From assembly GCA_003503535.1 (NCBI GenBank), contig DOCI01000340.1:27166-39308 (forward strand): a stretch of 12,143 nt of DNA, written 5' to 3'. The stretch is from Planctomycetaceae bacterium (lineage in GTDB: Bacteria > Planctomycetota > Planctomycetia > Planctomycetales > Planctomycetaceae). Every line of letters starts with the position of its first letter. The first letter of the stretch is position 1. This document shows positions 1 to 7,305 of the stretch, one piece after another. The position numbers were made by a program, and so were the translations under genes. The notes beneath the pieces are model-generated. The model made no database searches. It was not told the origin of the DNA and saw only the letters and a program-made list of their open reading frames with translations.

Positions 1-870
1 TGTGAGGAAATAGATAAGGTCAGGGCTTTGGTGGATGGATGCCTGGAGTGATGCCAGAGGCTGAGTTGGGCCAACAGCCCGGAACGTGGCGATCCACTCA
101 TAGAGTTTCATAGGTCTGTTTCGACCTCGCATTACGCACTTTCCGGGAGACATTACTGTGGAATTATCATTGAAGAAATAAACACAGAATTCCTGTTCCG
201 GTGAAAGCGATTCGATTGAGCGGAACAATTCGACTTTCACTCGACCGAACCTCGTCTTCGCAGCCGAGTCGTGCTTACCGTTCATACTGGCTGAAGCATC
301 GACAACATACACAATGCGTTTGTCATTTGTCTTTGTCTCTCGTGTCAAAAAACCACCGCTGCTGGCTCCGTATCGGTCAATTCCCTCACCAATTCCTGCC
401 AGATGCCATAAACCAGCAATAGTATTGTTCGAAACTTCAGCAAATTCCCCAAATTCATGTGGCTGTACGGGAGTGGGATTGACTGCAAAAAGCAGAGGAT
501 CTGAGGGAAGGGAAACCGAAATCTGAGGCTGTGAACTGACAGGTTGAAGGAGATTTTGAGGTGAAGATTCAAACAGGGAACTGTTTGGCTGTTGGGGCTG
601 ACTGGAAGTTTCCATGGTGATCTGCAGCGGTTTTTTCCAGAGAACCTCCTGTGTTTCTACCGTATTCCATGTTGCTTCGATTGCCCGAGTAACTGTTTTT
701 TTAATGGAAACATGGGGAATCAACAACAAGAGAAACAGAATGACAACATGGAAGAAAATCGCTGATCCCCAGGAAATGCAAGTTTGCTGTCCAGGAAAAG
801 CGATTCTGAAATGTCGTTTCAGTATGATGCGAGATCGCAAGAGGTTCGGAATCTGGCGGAATATGGACAT
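1..870 (-). CDS. Membrane-anchored vWFA-domain protein (3' end outside the window)
   Basis: The reading frame is open from an ATG at 870 to the left edge, giving 290 residues with no stop, so the gene is truncated by the window. Residues about 33-52 form one hydrophobic segment (FFHVVILFLLLL core) after a basic N-terminus, so the rest is probably extracytoplasmic or periplasm-facing. Residues about 88-150 are a Ser/Gln/Pro-rich linker. A von Willebrand A domain starts near residue 186 (RIVYVVDASASM). Its MIDAS metal site is visible as D191-x-S193-x-S195 plus T269 (GPTQ). The last residues read PDLIYFLT, just before the expected TDG aspartate. The family motif is usually DxSGS; here Ala replaces Gly, but the metal ligands are kept. 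Planctomycetes encode many such proteins and their binding partners are mostly unknown. The start is supported by the hydrophobic segment following it; the SD is weak. The gene is divergent from the GNAT gene. Confidence 0.85.
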   Translation of the reverse strand, partial: MSIFRQIPNLLRSRIILKRHFRIAFPGQQTCISWGSAIFFHVVILFLLLLIPHVSIKKTVTRAIEATWNTVETQEVLWKKPLQITMETSSQPQQPNSSLFESSPQNLLQPVSSQPQISVSLPSDPLLFAVNPTPVQPHEFGEFAEVSNNTIAGLWHLAGIGEGIDRYGASSGGFLTRETKTNDKRIVYVVDASASMNGKHDSAAKTRFGRVKVELFRSIESLSPEQEFCVYFFNDNSTVMSPGKCVMRGRNRPMKLYEWIATFRAVGPTQPLASLQASIHQSPDLIYFLT

Positions 871-933
871 AAGAAAATTGTGCCTGAATTTTTCTTGTGT
901 GCCATCAAAATTTTGGAAAAGTGAGCGTAAACG
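871..933. promoter_or_regulatory. Short divergent intergenic region
   Basis: These 63 bp separate the starts of the vWFA gene (minus) and the GNAT gene (plus), so both promoters must lie here or inside the opposite gene. The stretch is A/T-rich. I see no convincing -35/-10 pair and no strong Shine-Dalgarno for either gene. Confidence 0.35.
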
Positions 934-1446
934 ATGAAAAAACTGCCGGAAACAGAACGCTTACGGCTTAGGCAAATGGGGCCATCCGATATCGATTTTC
1001 TCTGTGAGATACTGAGCAATCCAGAGGTCATGCGTTTTTATCCTAAACAATACACACGCGAAGAGGCCTATGAATGGCTCGATCGTCAAATGGGACGCTA
1101 TGAGGAGTTTGGCCACGGATTATGGCTGGTGGAGCGCAAGCAGGATGGTCGACTGGTAGGGCAGGCGGGAGTCGTTTCTCAAAAAATCCAGGGCGAACTC
1201 TGGCTGGAGGTGGGCTATATGATCCACTCGCAATATTGGAAGCGGGGATACGCTTCGGAAGCTGCAATCGCCTGCCGTGATTATGCGTTCAATGAATTGA
1301 ACGTGGAGCAGGTTTGCAGCTTGATTCAACCAGCCAATATCGCTTCACAGCGAGTTGCCCTGAAAAATCAAATGAAACCACATCGCCTGGTTCAGCATTA
1401 CGATAAGGATCATCTTCAATATATCGTGCAACGTAGTGATCTCTGA
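934..1446 (+). CDS. GNAT family N-acetyltransferase (RimJ/RimL-like)
   Basis: A 170-residue protein of ordinary length for a one-domain GNAT acetyltransferase, which moves acetyl from acetyl-CoA to an amine. The N-terminus (TERLRLRQM at 7-15) is typical of the RimJ/RimL or Acetyltransf_3 type. Motif A with the pyrophosphate-binding loop is EVGYMIHSQYWKRGYASEA (92-110), where WKRGYASEA stands for the Q/RxxGxG/A loop. The PANIASQRVALKNQMK stretch (133-148) is the usual beta5-alpha4 signature containing the conserved Asn (N134). The C-terminal part (HLQYIVQR) matches the 'H..Y...R' end of the family. The substrate cannot be told: relatives acetylate ribosomal-protein N-termini, antibiotics or small amines. 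The ATG at 934 has no strong SD. The gene stands alone and converges on ppk, 35 bp away. Confidence 0.9.
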   Translation: MKKLPETERLRLRQMGPSDIDFLCEILSNPEVMRFYPKQYTREEAYEWLDRQMGRYEEFGHGLWLVERKQDGRLVGQAGVVSQKIQGELWLEVGYMIHSQYWKRGYASEAAIACRDYAFNELNVEQVCSLIQPANIASQRVALKNQMKPHRLVQHYDKDHLQYIVQRSDL

Positions 1447-1461
1447 TACATACGCCCATCT

Positions 1462-1484
1462 TAAACTTCAGGTGATGAAGTTTA
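1462..1484. terminator. Inverted repeat between convergent GNAT and ppk genes
   Basis: A perfect 9-bp stem, TAAACTTCA / TGAAGTTTA, with a 5-nt loop (ggtga). It lies in the 35-bp gap between two convergent genes and its right arm includes the ppk stop codon. The stem is A/T-rich and no long U-tract follows in either direction, so it may be a weak bidirectional terminator or just a transcript-end stabiliser. Confidence 0.4.
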
Positions 1485-3578
1485 CTCCGGCGATCGATGC
1501 GGCTCAAATGTCGTCAACTGTTCGTCGCTGCGTTTCTTGGCTTCGATTTGAATGGCATTATGAAAATATTCCTGCGCCCGGAAGCGTTTTCCTTTTCGGG
1601 TAACGGGAACGTAGTTTCCATCAGGACCAAGCTCTTTTGAATTGGTATTATCTCGAAAATAGATATCGAGATAATCGATCAGGCGTAAACGACTTGGATC
1701 ATCATCAATCGGTACCAGCAGTTCGATACGTCGGTCCAGATTTCGTGGCATCCAGTCCGCGGACGATATAAACACACGATCATCTCCACCATGATGAAAG
1801 TGCACGATCCGAGCGTGTTCGAGAAATCGATCGATAATACTGATGACTGTAATGTTCTCGCTCATGCCGGGAATCCCTGGCCGCAAGCAGCAGATCCCGC
1901 GGATATTTAACTGCACTTGAACTCCAGCAGAGGAGGCACGATACAACGCTTCGATAATTTCCTGATCAACCAGCGAGTTAACTTTTGCTTTGATGAATGC
2001 CTTTTCGCCCCGCGTGGCCTGATCGATTTCGACATCGATCATTTCGAGCAGTCTTTGTTTTAAACCTGTCGGGGCTGCTTCAATTTTATGGTAGGGTTGT
2101 GGCTGTGAATAAGCCGTAATGGCATTGAAAAACGAAACGGCATCGGCTGTCAAATCGACATCCGAAGTCATGTAGCTGATATCCCCATACAGCCTCGACG
2201 TCTTTTCGTTGTAATTCCCGGTTCCATAATGCACATAACGGCAAATGCCCTGGGATTCCTGTCGAACAATCACACAAATTTTGGCGTGAGTTTTCAAACC
2301 CTTTACGCCATAAACGACTTGCACTCCGACCCGTTCAAGCTGTTTTGCCCATTCGATATTACGGGCTTCATCGAAACGGGCTTTCAATTCGACCACTGCG
2401 GTGACATGTTTGCCACTGATTGCAGCTTCTTTGAGAGCTGCAACAATCGGGCTGTTCGCGCTGGTTCGGTAAAGAGTCTGCTTGATCGAAAGCACATCCG
2501 GATCCTGAGCAGCCTCGGAGATCAGGCGAATCACGGGATCGAAACTTTCATAGGGATGTAGCAAGACCGCACTTCGCTGAGACAATTGTTCGAACATATC
2601 CACTGAGGGATCGATATCCAGGGCACGACTCGGTTCCCAGGGTTCGTCAGTCAGAGAGTCAAATCCCTTGATACTTGCAAGGGACATGAAGTCGTTCAAC
2701 CCAAGTGGACCGTGCAACGGGTAGACATCTGCAGGAGCCGCCTGATAAGCATTGGCCAGAAATGCCTGTAAAGTCGCTGTTGCACGAGAATCGATTTCGA
2801 GACGCACACAATGACTTTCTTTCCGCGCCTGAAGCAACTGCTCCATTTCCGCCATGAAATCGACCGCAACATCTTCGCTGATCGTAATATCTGCATTTCG
2901 GGTCATCCGAAACGGAACAACTTCGAGAACTTGTTCCCCCGGAAAGAAGCGTTCCGCAAAACCGGCAACGACATCTTCGAGTAGCATATACTCGTATCCA
3001 GACTCCGAAGGAACTGTCAAAAAGCGAGGCAGTTTGCGGCCGAGTCGGATGATGGCATATCGAAACGGTTCTTCCGCATCGGGCAGACATCTCAATCGAA
3101 TGCACAAACATAAGTCCGGTTCTGGAAGCATCGGGACATGCTCGTTGTCCCAGACTGCGATCGGACTCAAAATAGAAAACAGTTCATCCTCGAAACGTTC
3201 TTCTACAACTCTTAATTGCGACTGTGAAATATCTTCGGCTCGCAGTCGACGAATTCCACTTTCAGTAAGGGCAGGTTCCAGGACTTCGTTGTAGCAATCA
3301 TATTGCTCGTGCTGCATTCTGCGAACACGATCCCGAATCGCGATCAGTTGTTCTTCGGGGCTCATGCCGGTGAAGTCGAGTCGTTTGACTTCTTTCCATG
3401 TCAAAATCTGCAAACCACCCACACGCACCATGAAGAATTCATCCAGATTGGATGCTGTGATGGCTAAAAACTTCAAACGTTCGAGTAAAGGAACGCTGGA
3501 GTCACAGGCCTGGTCGAGCACACGCTGATTGAATTCCAACCAGCTTAATTCTCGATTGATATACCGGTCGCTACTCAT
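1482..3578 (-). CDS. ppk1: Polyphosphate kinase 1 (PPK1)
   Basis: PPK1 reversibly polymerises the gamma-phosphate of ATP into inorganic polyphosphate. From the ATG at 3578 the protein is 698 residues, the usual length. It begins almost at once with the hallmark RYINRELSWLEFNQRVLDQA (6-25). The two phospholipase-D-like histidine motifs are present: LKTHAKICVIV, with H431 as the expected phosphorylated histidine, and FLEHARIVHFHHGG, with H588. The conserved GTGNYNEKTSRLYGD and SSADWMPRNLDRRIE blocks follow. The frame also opens 45 bp earlier at a GTG (3623), adding MSIPRLKPLKFERNL. I prefer the ATG because homology starts just after it and the GTG has no SD. It lies 159 bp downstream of ppx on the same strand, the classical pairing of synthesis and degradation genes. 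No missing key residue was seen. Confidence 0.97.
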   Translation of the reverse strand: MSSDRYINRELSWLEFNQRVLDQACDSSVPLLERLKFLAITASNLDEFFMVRVGGLQILTWKEVKRLDFTGMSPEEQLIAIRDRVRRMQHEQYDCYNEVLEPALTESGIRRLRAEDISQSQLRVVEERFEDELFSILSPIAVWDNEHVPMLPEPDLCLCIRLRCLPDAEEPFRYAIIRLGRKLPRFLTVPSESGYEYMLLEDVVAGFAERFFPGEQVLEVVPFRMTRNADITISEDVAVDFMAEMEQLLQARKESHCVRLEIDSRATATLQAFLANAYQAAPADVYPLHGPLGLNDFMSLASIKGFDSLTDEPWEPSRALDIDPSVDMFEQLSQRSAVLLHPYESFDPVIRLISEAAQDPDVLSIKQTLYRTSANSPIVAALKEAAISGKHVTAVVELKARFDEARNIEWAKQLERVGVQVVYGVKGLKTHAKICVIVRQESQGICRYVHYGTGNYNEKTSRLYGDISYMTSDVDLTADAVSFFNAITAYSQPQPYHKIEAAPTGLKQRLLEMIDVEIDQATRGEKAFIKAKVNSLVDQEIIEALYRASSAGVQVQLNIRGICCLRPGIPGMSENITVISIIDRFLEHARIVHFHHGGDDRVFISSADWMPRNLDRRIELLVPIDDDPSRLRLIDYLDIYFRDNTNSKELGPDGNYVPVTRKGKRFRAQEYFHNAIQIEAKKRSDEQLTTFEPHRSPE

Positions 3579-3737
3579 AAGATTTCGTTCAAATTTAAGT
3601 GGCTTCAGTCGGGGAATACTCACTTGCTTGCGCTACGTGCTTGTATTTATGAAATGAATTCACTTTTTGATAGTAAATAGGTAATTGTCAACTTGTGTTG
3701 GGTTACGCTTTGCTAAACCAATCTACTGTCTGACGGA

Positions 3738-5336
3738 CTAACGTTTTCTCATTGGTAAACTTGGCTGACCACGTAACAGGATTGGCAAGCCGAAGGTTTC
3801 TTCGAAGAGATTTCCAATCTGACGAATTGCCAGCTGTTCCATGGAAAGGTCGGATATTTCTGGAATGGTTATCACGAGCCGTTTGGGTGTCAGCGTGCAT
3901 TCGAAATCGTGAATCCGCTGATTTCTCGCTCCATCCAATGCCAAAGCAACTCGCAAAATGGCTGCCAGTTTAATAACGACGACGCGATCATCCCGTTCCA
4001 GATTGATAAAACCTGTATGGGAAGATTTTGGCGATGTCCGCCGGTGATACCGAGTGATCAGCCCAATTATTATCAATTGTTTGCGACCAATCCCAAACAG
4101 TTCGGAGTTGGTGATCAGATACATCGAATGCTTGTGATATGCACTCGTTCCAATGAACAACCCGATTTCATGAAGCAGAGCCGCCAGCACGAGCAGCAAT
4201 TCATATCGTCGGTCCAGTCCATGGAGCGGTGCGAGTTGATTGAATAATGATTTCGATAAGCGTGCGACATGTTCGGCATGAGATTCATCAAACTGAAAGC
4301 GTCGTCCGACATCAATGGCCGAACGGATAATCTGCTGAACCAACTCATCCGACCAGACATCCTGATCAATCAATTCCCGCAACAATCCGTCCCGGACAGT
4401 AGCGGGCAGAACATGGATTTTGGAAACACGTAATTCTTTTGCCAGTTCAGTATTCGCAACGAGTGCCGGACCGAGATTTTCAGCATCTGGAAGTGGAATG
4501 TGAAATTCCCGGACCAGTTCATCGACATTCATCGATAGAACCCGGTTGGTGAATGACTCCAGGTCTTTCAAGGTGATTAACGCGGCTTCCTGAGTAGATT
4601 CCACTCCGAGAAGCTTTTCCGCAGTTAACCGCATTTCACCACCCAGAAGTAGCAGTTTTGCAGCTGGCGTTCGCTCGGCATAGATTCCGGTTCCGCTCAA
4701 CGCCCGTTGAGCATGTTTCCGCAATAAGACCGGCCACTGACCTTCCGGGGCATCGTATGTTTTTAGTAAGGCACTCAGTCTGAGCGAGCCCAGGCGTACG
4801 GCGTTCGCCACTTCTACTTCGCCATGCTGAAGCATCAGGTATTCGGTATTGCCACCACCCACTTCGGCGATCACCCAGCGATCCTGGGACAGTGTCGGAA
4901 GTTGATCTCGCCAAACCCGAATGCCCTGGTATATGACTCGATGAAGCTCTGCCACATCGAGAACATTGACAGACCAGCCCGTCGCAATAAAAACCCGGTC
5001 GACAAATGCCAGCGTGTTTTCCGCTTCCCGCACAGCGCTCGTTGCAACAACGCGAATGTTCTGAGGATCCGTCAGTCGATATTCGCGTAACTTCTCCTGA
5101 TACATCTTCAACACGCCAACGCATGTTTCGATTGTGTTTCGGGAGATGCGTCCGACTGTGTAGGTGTCTTCTCCAATCGCCACCGTCTGGACTAGCTTTT
5201 CCAGTGTCTGAACACGACTCTCTTCATTCCCTTCGGCAATAGCCATGCGAATGGAAGTCGTGCCAATTTCAATGACCGCAATCCGACGTTTTTTCGACTG
5301 CGAAGTTTCACTGGAGATTGCTGGAGGAGACGACAT
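3738..5336 (-). CDS. ppx: Exopolyphosphatase, Ppx/GppA family
   Basis: Ppx removes terminal phosphates from polyphosphate; relatives also hydrolyse pppGpp. From the ATG at 5336 the protein has 532 residues, close to the long Ppx type. The N-terminal actin-like ASKHA lobe has VIEIGTTSIRMAIAEG (phosphate 1 loop, about 21-36), ATSAVREAENT (about 98-108) and the second phosphate loop WVIAEVGGGNTEY (about 154-166). The C-terminal HD-like domain has HAEHVARLSK, LLHEIGLFIG (about 387-396) and KHSMYLITNSELFG. The metal-site 'HD' pair reads HE, as in proteobacterial Ppx, so I do not treat it as a defect. In the first loop the usual D-x-G-S-x-S is E-x-G-T-x-S. The frame opens 54 bp earlier at a TTG (5390), which I reject because the extra residues are not Ppx-like. 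It lies 102 bp after the ROK kinase and 159 bp before ppk. Confidence 0.93.
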   Translation of the reverse strand: MSSPPAISSETSQSKKRRIAVIEIGTTSIRMAIAEGNEESRVQTLEKLVQTVAIGEDTYTVGRISRNTIETCVGVLKMYQEKLREYRLTDPQNIRVVATSAVREAENTLAFVDRVFIATGWSVNVLDVAELHRVIYQGIRVWRDQLPTLSQDRWVIAEVGGGNTEYLMLQHGEVEVANAVRLGSLRLSALLKTYDAPEGQWPVLLRKHAQRALSGTGIYAERTPAAKLLLLGGEMRLTAEKLLGVESTQEAALITLKDLESFTNRVLSMNVDELVREFHIPLPDAENLGPALVANTELAKELRVSKIHVLPATVRDGLLRELIDQDVWSDELVQQIIRSAIDVGRRFQFDESHAEHVARLSKSLFNQLAPLHGLDRRYELLLVLAALLHEIGLFIGTSAYHKHSMYLITNSELFGIGRKQLIIIGLITRYHRRTSPKSSHTGFINLERDDRVVVIKLAAILRVALALDGARNQRIHDFECTLTPKRLVITIPEISDLSMEQLAIRQIGNLFEETFGLPILLRGQPSLPMRKR

Positions 5337-5438
5337 GGTTAATAACTTCGGTGATATTAATTCGGTAATAGTAATGAGTTGACTTGCCAAACGTTTCTGA
5401 TAATGCGGAATCCGGGTTCAGATTTCATTCAATTTCGA

Positions 5439-6425
5439 TCAAGCCTTTTCGTTATCCGAATTGTCAAAATTCTTGCGTGCCCAGGCAGCAGAACCTCGAA
5501 TGCCTGCATCGTCTCCTAGTTTTGCGACCACGACCTCCGACACATCCTGATAGGCTGGCAGGAGCCAGGATTTCATACCCTCTTTGATCTTCTTACTGAA
5601 AAATTCCGGCATCGCTTCAACAAGTCCGCCACCCAGTACGATTTTTTCAGGGGCAAGCATGTGCACAAATCCTGCAATGCTTTTCCCCAGTTGGACTACC
5701 GCTCGCGTCATAATATCCTCGACCATCGAGTCTTTCTTAAGAGCATCGGCCAGCAATCCACTGCGAATATTGGCCAAGTCGGTTCCCGCGGAATTGGCAA
5801 TCGTGGGTGCCTGTCCGCGATAGGAGGCCTGGGCGATTAATGCACTCATCGCCAGTCGGCTCGCAACCGCTTCCAGTGAACCGGGTAGGCCTGCAGAGGC
5901 GATTGGGCCTTCTGGAACCGTCGGTATGTGACCGATTTCCATGCAGGAAATTTTCGCTCCCTGCAGAATTACACCATTCTGTACGAATCCGCCACCAATT
6001 CCTGTTCCCGGGAATACACCCAGTAAACTTTCAGCACCCTGGCCAGCCCCAAATAAATATTCTCCGTAGACTCCTGCATCGACATCATTAATCACGACGA
6101 CTGGTTTTTTGAATTCCTTATTCAGGCTTTCTGCAACCGGGACATTTTTCCATCCCAGATTGGGAGCTTGCAGTAAGATTCCTTTTTTGGGCTGAATCGG
6201 CCCCGGACAACCAATCCCAATGCCTGCAATACTATCGAGAGTGACACCTGAACTCTCAATTGCATCGTAAATGCACTTAATAACACGCTCCAACCCAGCT
6301 TCCGGACCCTGAGCTCCCTTGGTTTTTTTTCGCTCGCGTCCCAAGTCTTTATAATTCTCATCAAAAACAGCTGCCAGCATTTTGGTGCCACCGAGATCAA
6401 AACCGATCCAATTCTTATCACTCAC
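5439..6425 (-). CDS. ROK-family sugar kinase, probable glucokinase
   Basis: A 328-residue protein of normal ROK length. ROK sugar kinases phosphorylate glucose or related hexoses, usually with ATP. The phosphate loop is WIGFDLGGTKMLAAV (6-20). VINDVDAGVYGEYLFGAG (111-128) carries the expected catalytic base D114. GTGIGGG lies at 140-146, the sugar-contact motif EIGH is E163-H166, and IVLGGGL is at 262-268. The ROK zinc motif CxCGxxGCxE is recognisable but reads ASAGLPGSLE (176-185): all three cysteines are replaced by A176, A178 and S183, while H166 is kept. The start is a GTG at 6425, backed by GGAG at 6432-6435. It heads a same-strand run with ppx and ppk, so a polyphosphate-linked role is possible. 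The phosphate donor and the sugar cannot be read from sequence alone. Confidence 0.92.
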   Translation of the reverse strand: MSDKNWIGFDLGGTKMLAAVFDENYKDLGRERKKTKGAQGPEAGLERVIKCIYDAIESSGVTLDSIAGIGIGCPGPIQPKKGILLQAPNLGWKNVPVAESLNKEFKKPVVVINDVDAGVYGEYLFGAGQGAESLLGVFPGTGIGGGFVQNGVILQGAKISCMEIGHIPTVPEGPIASAGLPGSLEAVASRLAMSALIAQASYRGQAPTIANSAGTDLANIRSGLLADALKKDSMVEDIMTRAVVQLGKSIAGFVHMLAPEKIVLGGGLVEAMPEFFSKKIKEGMKSWLLPAYQDVSEVVVAKLGDDAGIRGSAAWARKNFDNSDNEKA

Positions 6426-6490
6426 AGCTCACTCCACTAGAAAATCTGGCTTTGACTTGTGTATTCATCCAATCCAATTGCTTAGACAGC

Positions 6491-6519
6491 ATTGTACTCA
6501 TTAACGCTTCCCCTGTCAG
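6491..6519 (-). promoter_or_regulatory. Sigma-70-type promoter of the ROK-ppx-ppk run
   Basis: Read on the minus strand: CTGACA (-35, 6514-6519), exactly 17 bp, then TACAAT (-10, 6491-6496). Each hexamer is 5 of 6 to consensus. Transcription would start near 6484, giving a leader of about 60 nt before the GTG at 6425, with the SD at 6432-6435. This was found by eye; no start-site data are available. Confidence 0.6.
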
Positions 6520-6522
6520 GGG
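6510..6522. promoter_or_regulatory. Palindrome over the -35 box (candidate operator)
   Basis: CCCCTGTCAGGGG is a perfect palindrome of 6-bp arms around one central base. It covers the whole -35 hexamer of the minus-strand promoter, where a bound repressor would block RNA polymerase. The cognate regulator is not identifiable here. Confidence 0.5.
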
Positions 6523-6640
6523 TTAGAAACATTTGTCTGATTATTGGGGCAGCAGGTTTACCTTCTCCATTTTCTCAGGATTTGCTACATTTCGAATGAG
6601 CGCTGAATTCAGCAGGTTTGTTGGCGAATTCGGTACGATT

Positions 6641-6727
6641 CCAGTGCCTGTTCCAATTGAATATTAGGGTGCCACTGGGAAAGCCATTAGCACACAACTC
6701 GAAGTTTTTATTGGAACAATCCACTGG
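6641..6727. repeat. Long imperfect inverted repeat with about 15 paired bases
   Basis: The left arm 6641-6657 (CCAGTGCCTGTTCCAAT) is the reverse complement of the right arm 6710-6727, apart from a small internal loop (CC against ATC). That gives 6 bp plus 9 bp of perfect pairing around a 52-nt loop. No poly-T follows, so it is not a standard terminator. It might be a structured RNA, a leader element or the remnant of a small mobile element. Confidence 0.4.
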
Positions 6728-6928
6728 CGGGTAATAACACTTAATATCCTTCAGCATTCAGAAGTTTTTCATGCATCGTTCCTCGTGTTTTGATCAAGAG
6801 GATTACATTTTTCATCTGCTTACAAATGTATCTTTTTGGTGTTGGATAGGATTTTCTGTCAGCTGGAATTCAGAACTTGTTAAACTGCATGGGTTTGAGT
6901 GAATGACGAATGTGAAGAGTTTGAGAGT

Positions 6929-6955
6929 TTGGCCTAATTTGGCAGGCCAATTGCC
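6929..6955 (+). promoter_or_regulatory. Dyad overlapping a sigma-54-like -24/-12 site
   Basis: TTGGCCT (6929-6935) and AGGCCAA (6944-6950) form a perfect 7-bp dyad. Overlapping it, TGGCAGGCCAATTGCC (6940-6955) has GG and GC exactly 10 bases apart and matches TGGCACG-N4-TTGC except for one base in the -24 box. The nearest plus-strand gene begins about 340 nt downstream, which is long for a leader, so this could serve an unseen RNA or be fortuitous. Confidence 0.35.
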
Positions 6956-7218
6956 TATTGACCAATATGAGAGTTTGGCTACAATCACGATATATGGATA
7001 AACAGGGGAGATTGGACTTCCTCGGTGAAATGTTCTCTGTGAAATGTTTACGCCACGATTTCGTGAGTGTTTGCTCAAAGTCGAATTATGGTTTTCCTTC
7101 GGTAGAGAGTGAACTCGCCCGTTGGAAGACGATGTAACCGCTTTATCTCAGAAATCATGGTCCAATCAATGGAATGAAGTGACCTGGAATTCGCCCATAC
7201 AAACGGGCGATACACTGA

Positions 7219-7256
7219 TTGACATGGGAGTTTCCGCAGTATATTTACGTCTGCGG
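7219..7256 (+). promoter_or_regulatory. Candidate promoter and operator of the HTH-receiver gene
   Basis: TTGACA (7219-7224) is a perfect -35 box, followed after 15 bp by TATATT (7240-7245), a 5-of-6 -10 box with short spacing. The perfect dyad CCGCAG (7234-7239) / CTGCGG (7251-7256) brackets the -10 box, which is a likely place for a regulator to act, possibly the HTH protein itself. That last point is inference. Confidence 0.45.
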
Positions 7257-7305
7257 TAAATTTACTGGAGTCCCTTGTCATCTCCTACAGTAAGGATGGA
7301 GCGAC

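Larger units (their letters stand above)
6426..7305. other. 880-bp intergenic region with several dyads, no convincing gene
   Basis: This gap separates the divergent ROK kinase and HTH-receiver genes. Short open frames exist on the minus strand (6575-6757, 6812-7078, 7075-7281), but none gives a recognisable domain or has a clear SD. Contents from left to right: the minus-strand promoter and palindrome (6491-6522); a perfect 12-bp palindrome GCTGAATTCAGC (6602-6613); a large imperfect hairpin (6641-6727); GAGAGTTTGGC twice (6923-6933, 6969-6979); a dyad overlapping a sigma-54-like site (6929-6955); GTGAAATGTT twice in tandem with a 14-bp period (7025-7034, 7039-7048); and a candidate promoter with a flanking dyad (7219-7256). 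Confidence 0.6.

Noticed and set aside
3579..3623. GTG start giving ppk 15 more residues
   Set aside because: No SD, and conserved PPK1 sequence starts only five residues after the inner ATG at 3578.
3579..3737. A separate ppk promoter (TTGACA on the minus strand at 3686-3691)
   Set aside because: The -35 is perfect, but no acceptable -10 lies at 16-18 bp, so I could not support it.
4269..4380. HE instead of HD in the Ppx C-terminal domain as a sign of lost activity
   Set aside because: As I recall, proteobacterial Ppx/GppA proteins also read LHEVG/LHEIG at this place, so it is a normal family variant.
5337..5390. TTG start for ppx
   Set aside because: Rare start without SD; the added residues are not Ppx-like, and the ATG at 5336 leaves a normal N-terminus.
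6575..6757. 60-codon minus-strand frame in the large gap
   Set aside because: Has an ATG and three Cys but no clear SD or recognisable domain, and overlaps the imperfect hairpin; a small protein cannot be ruled out, but I cannot support it.
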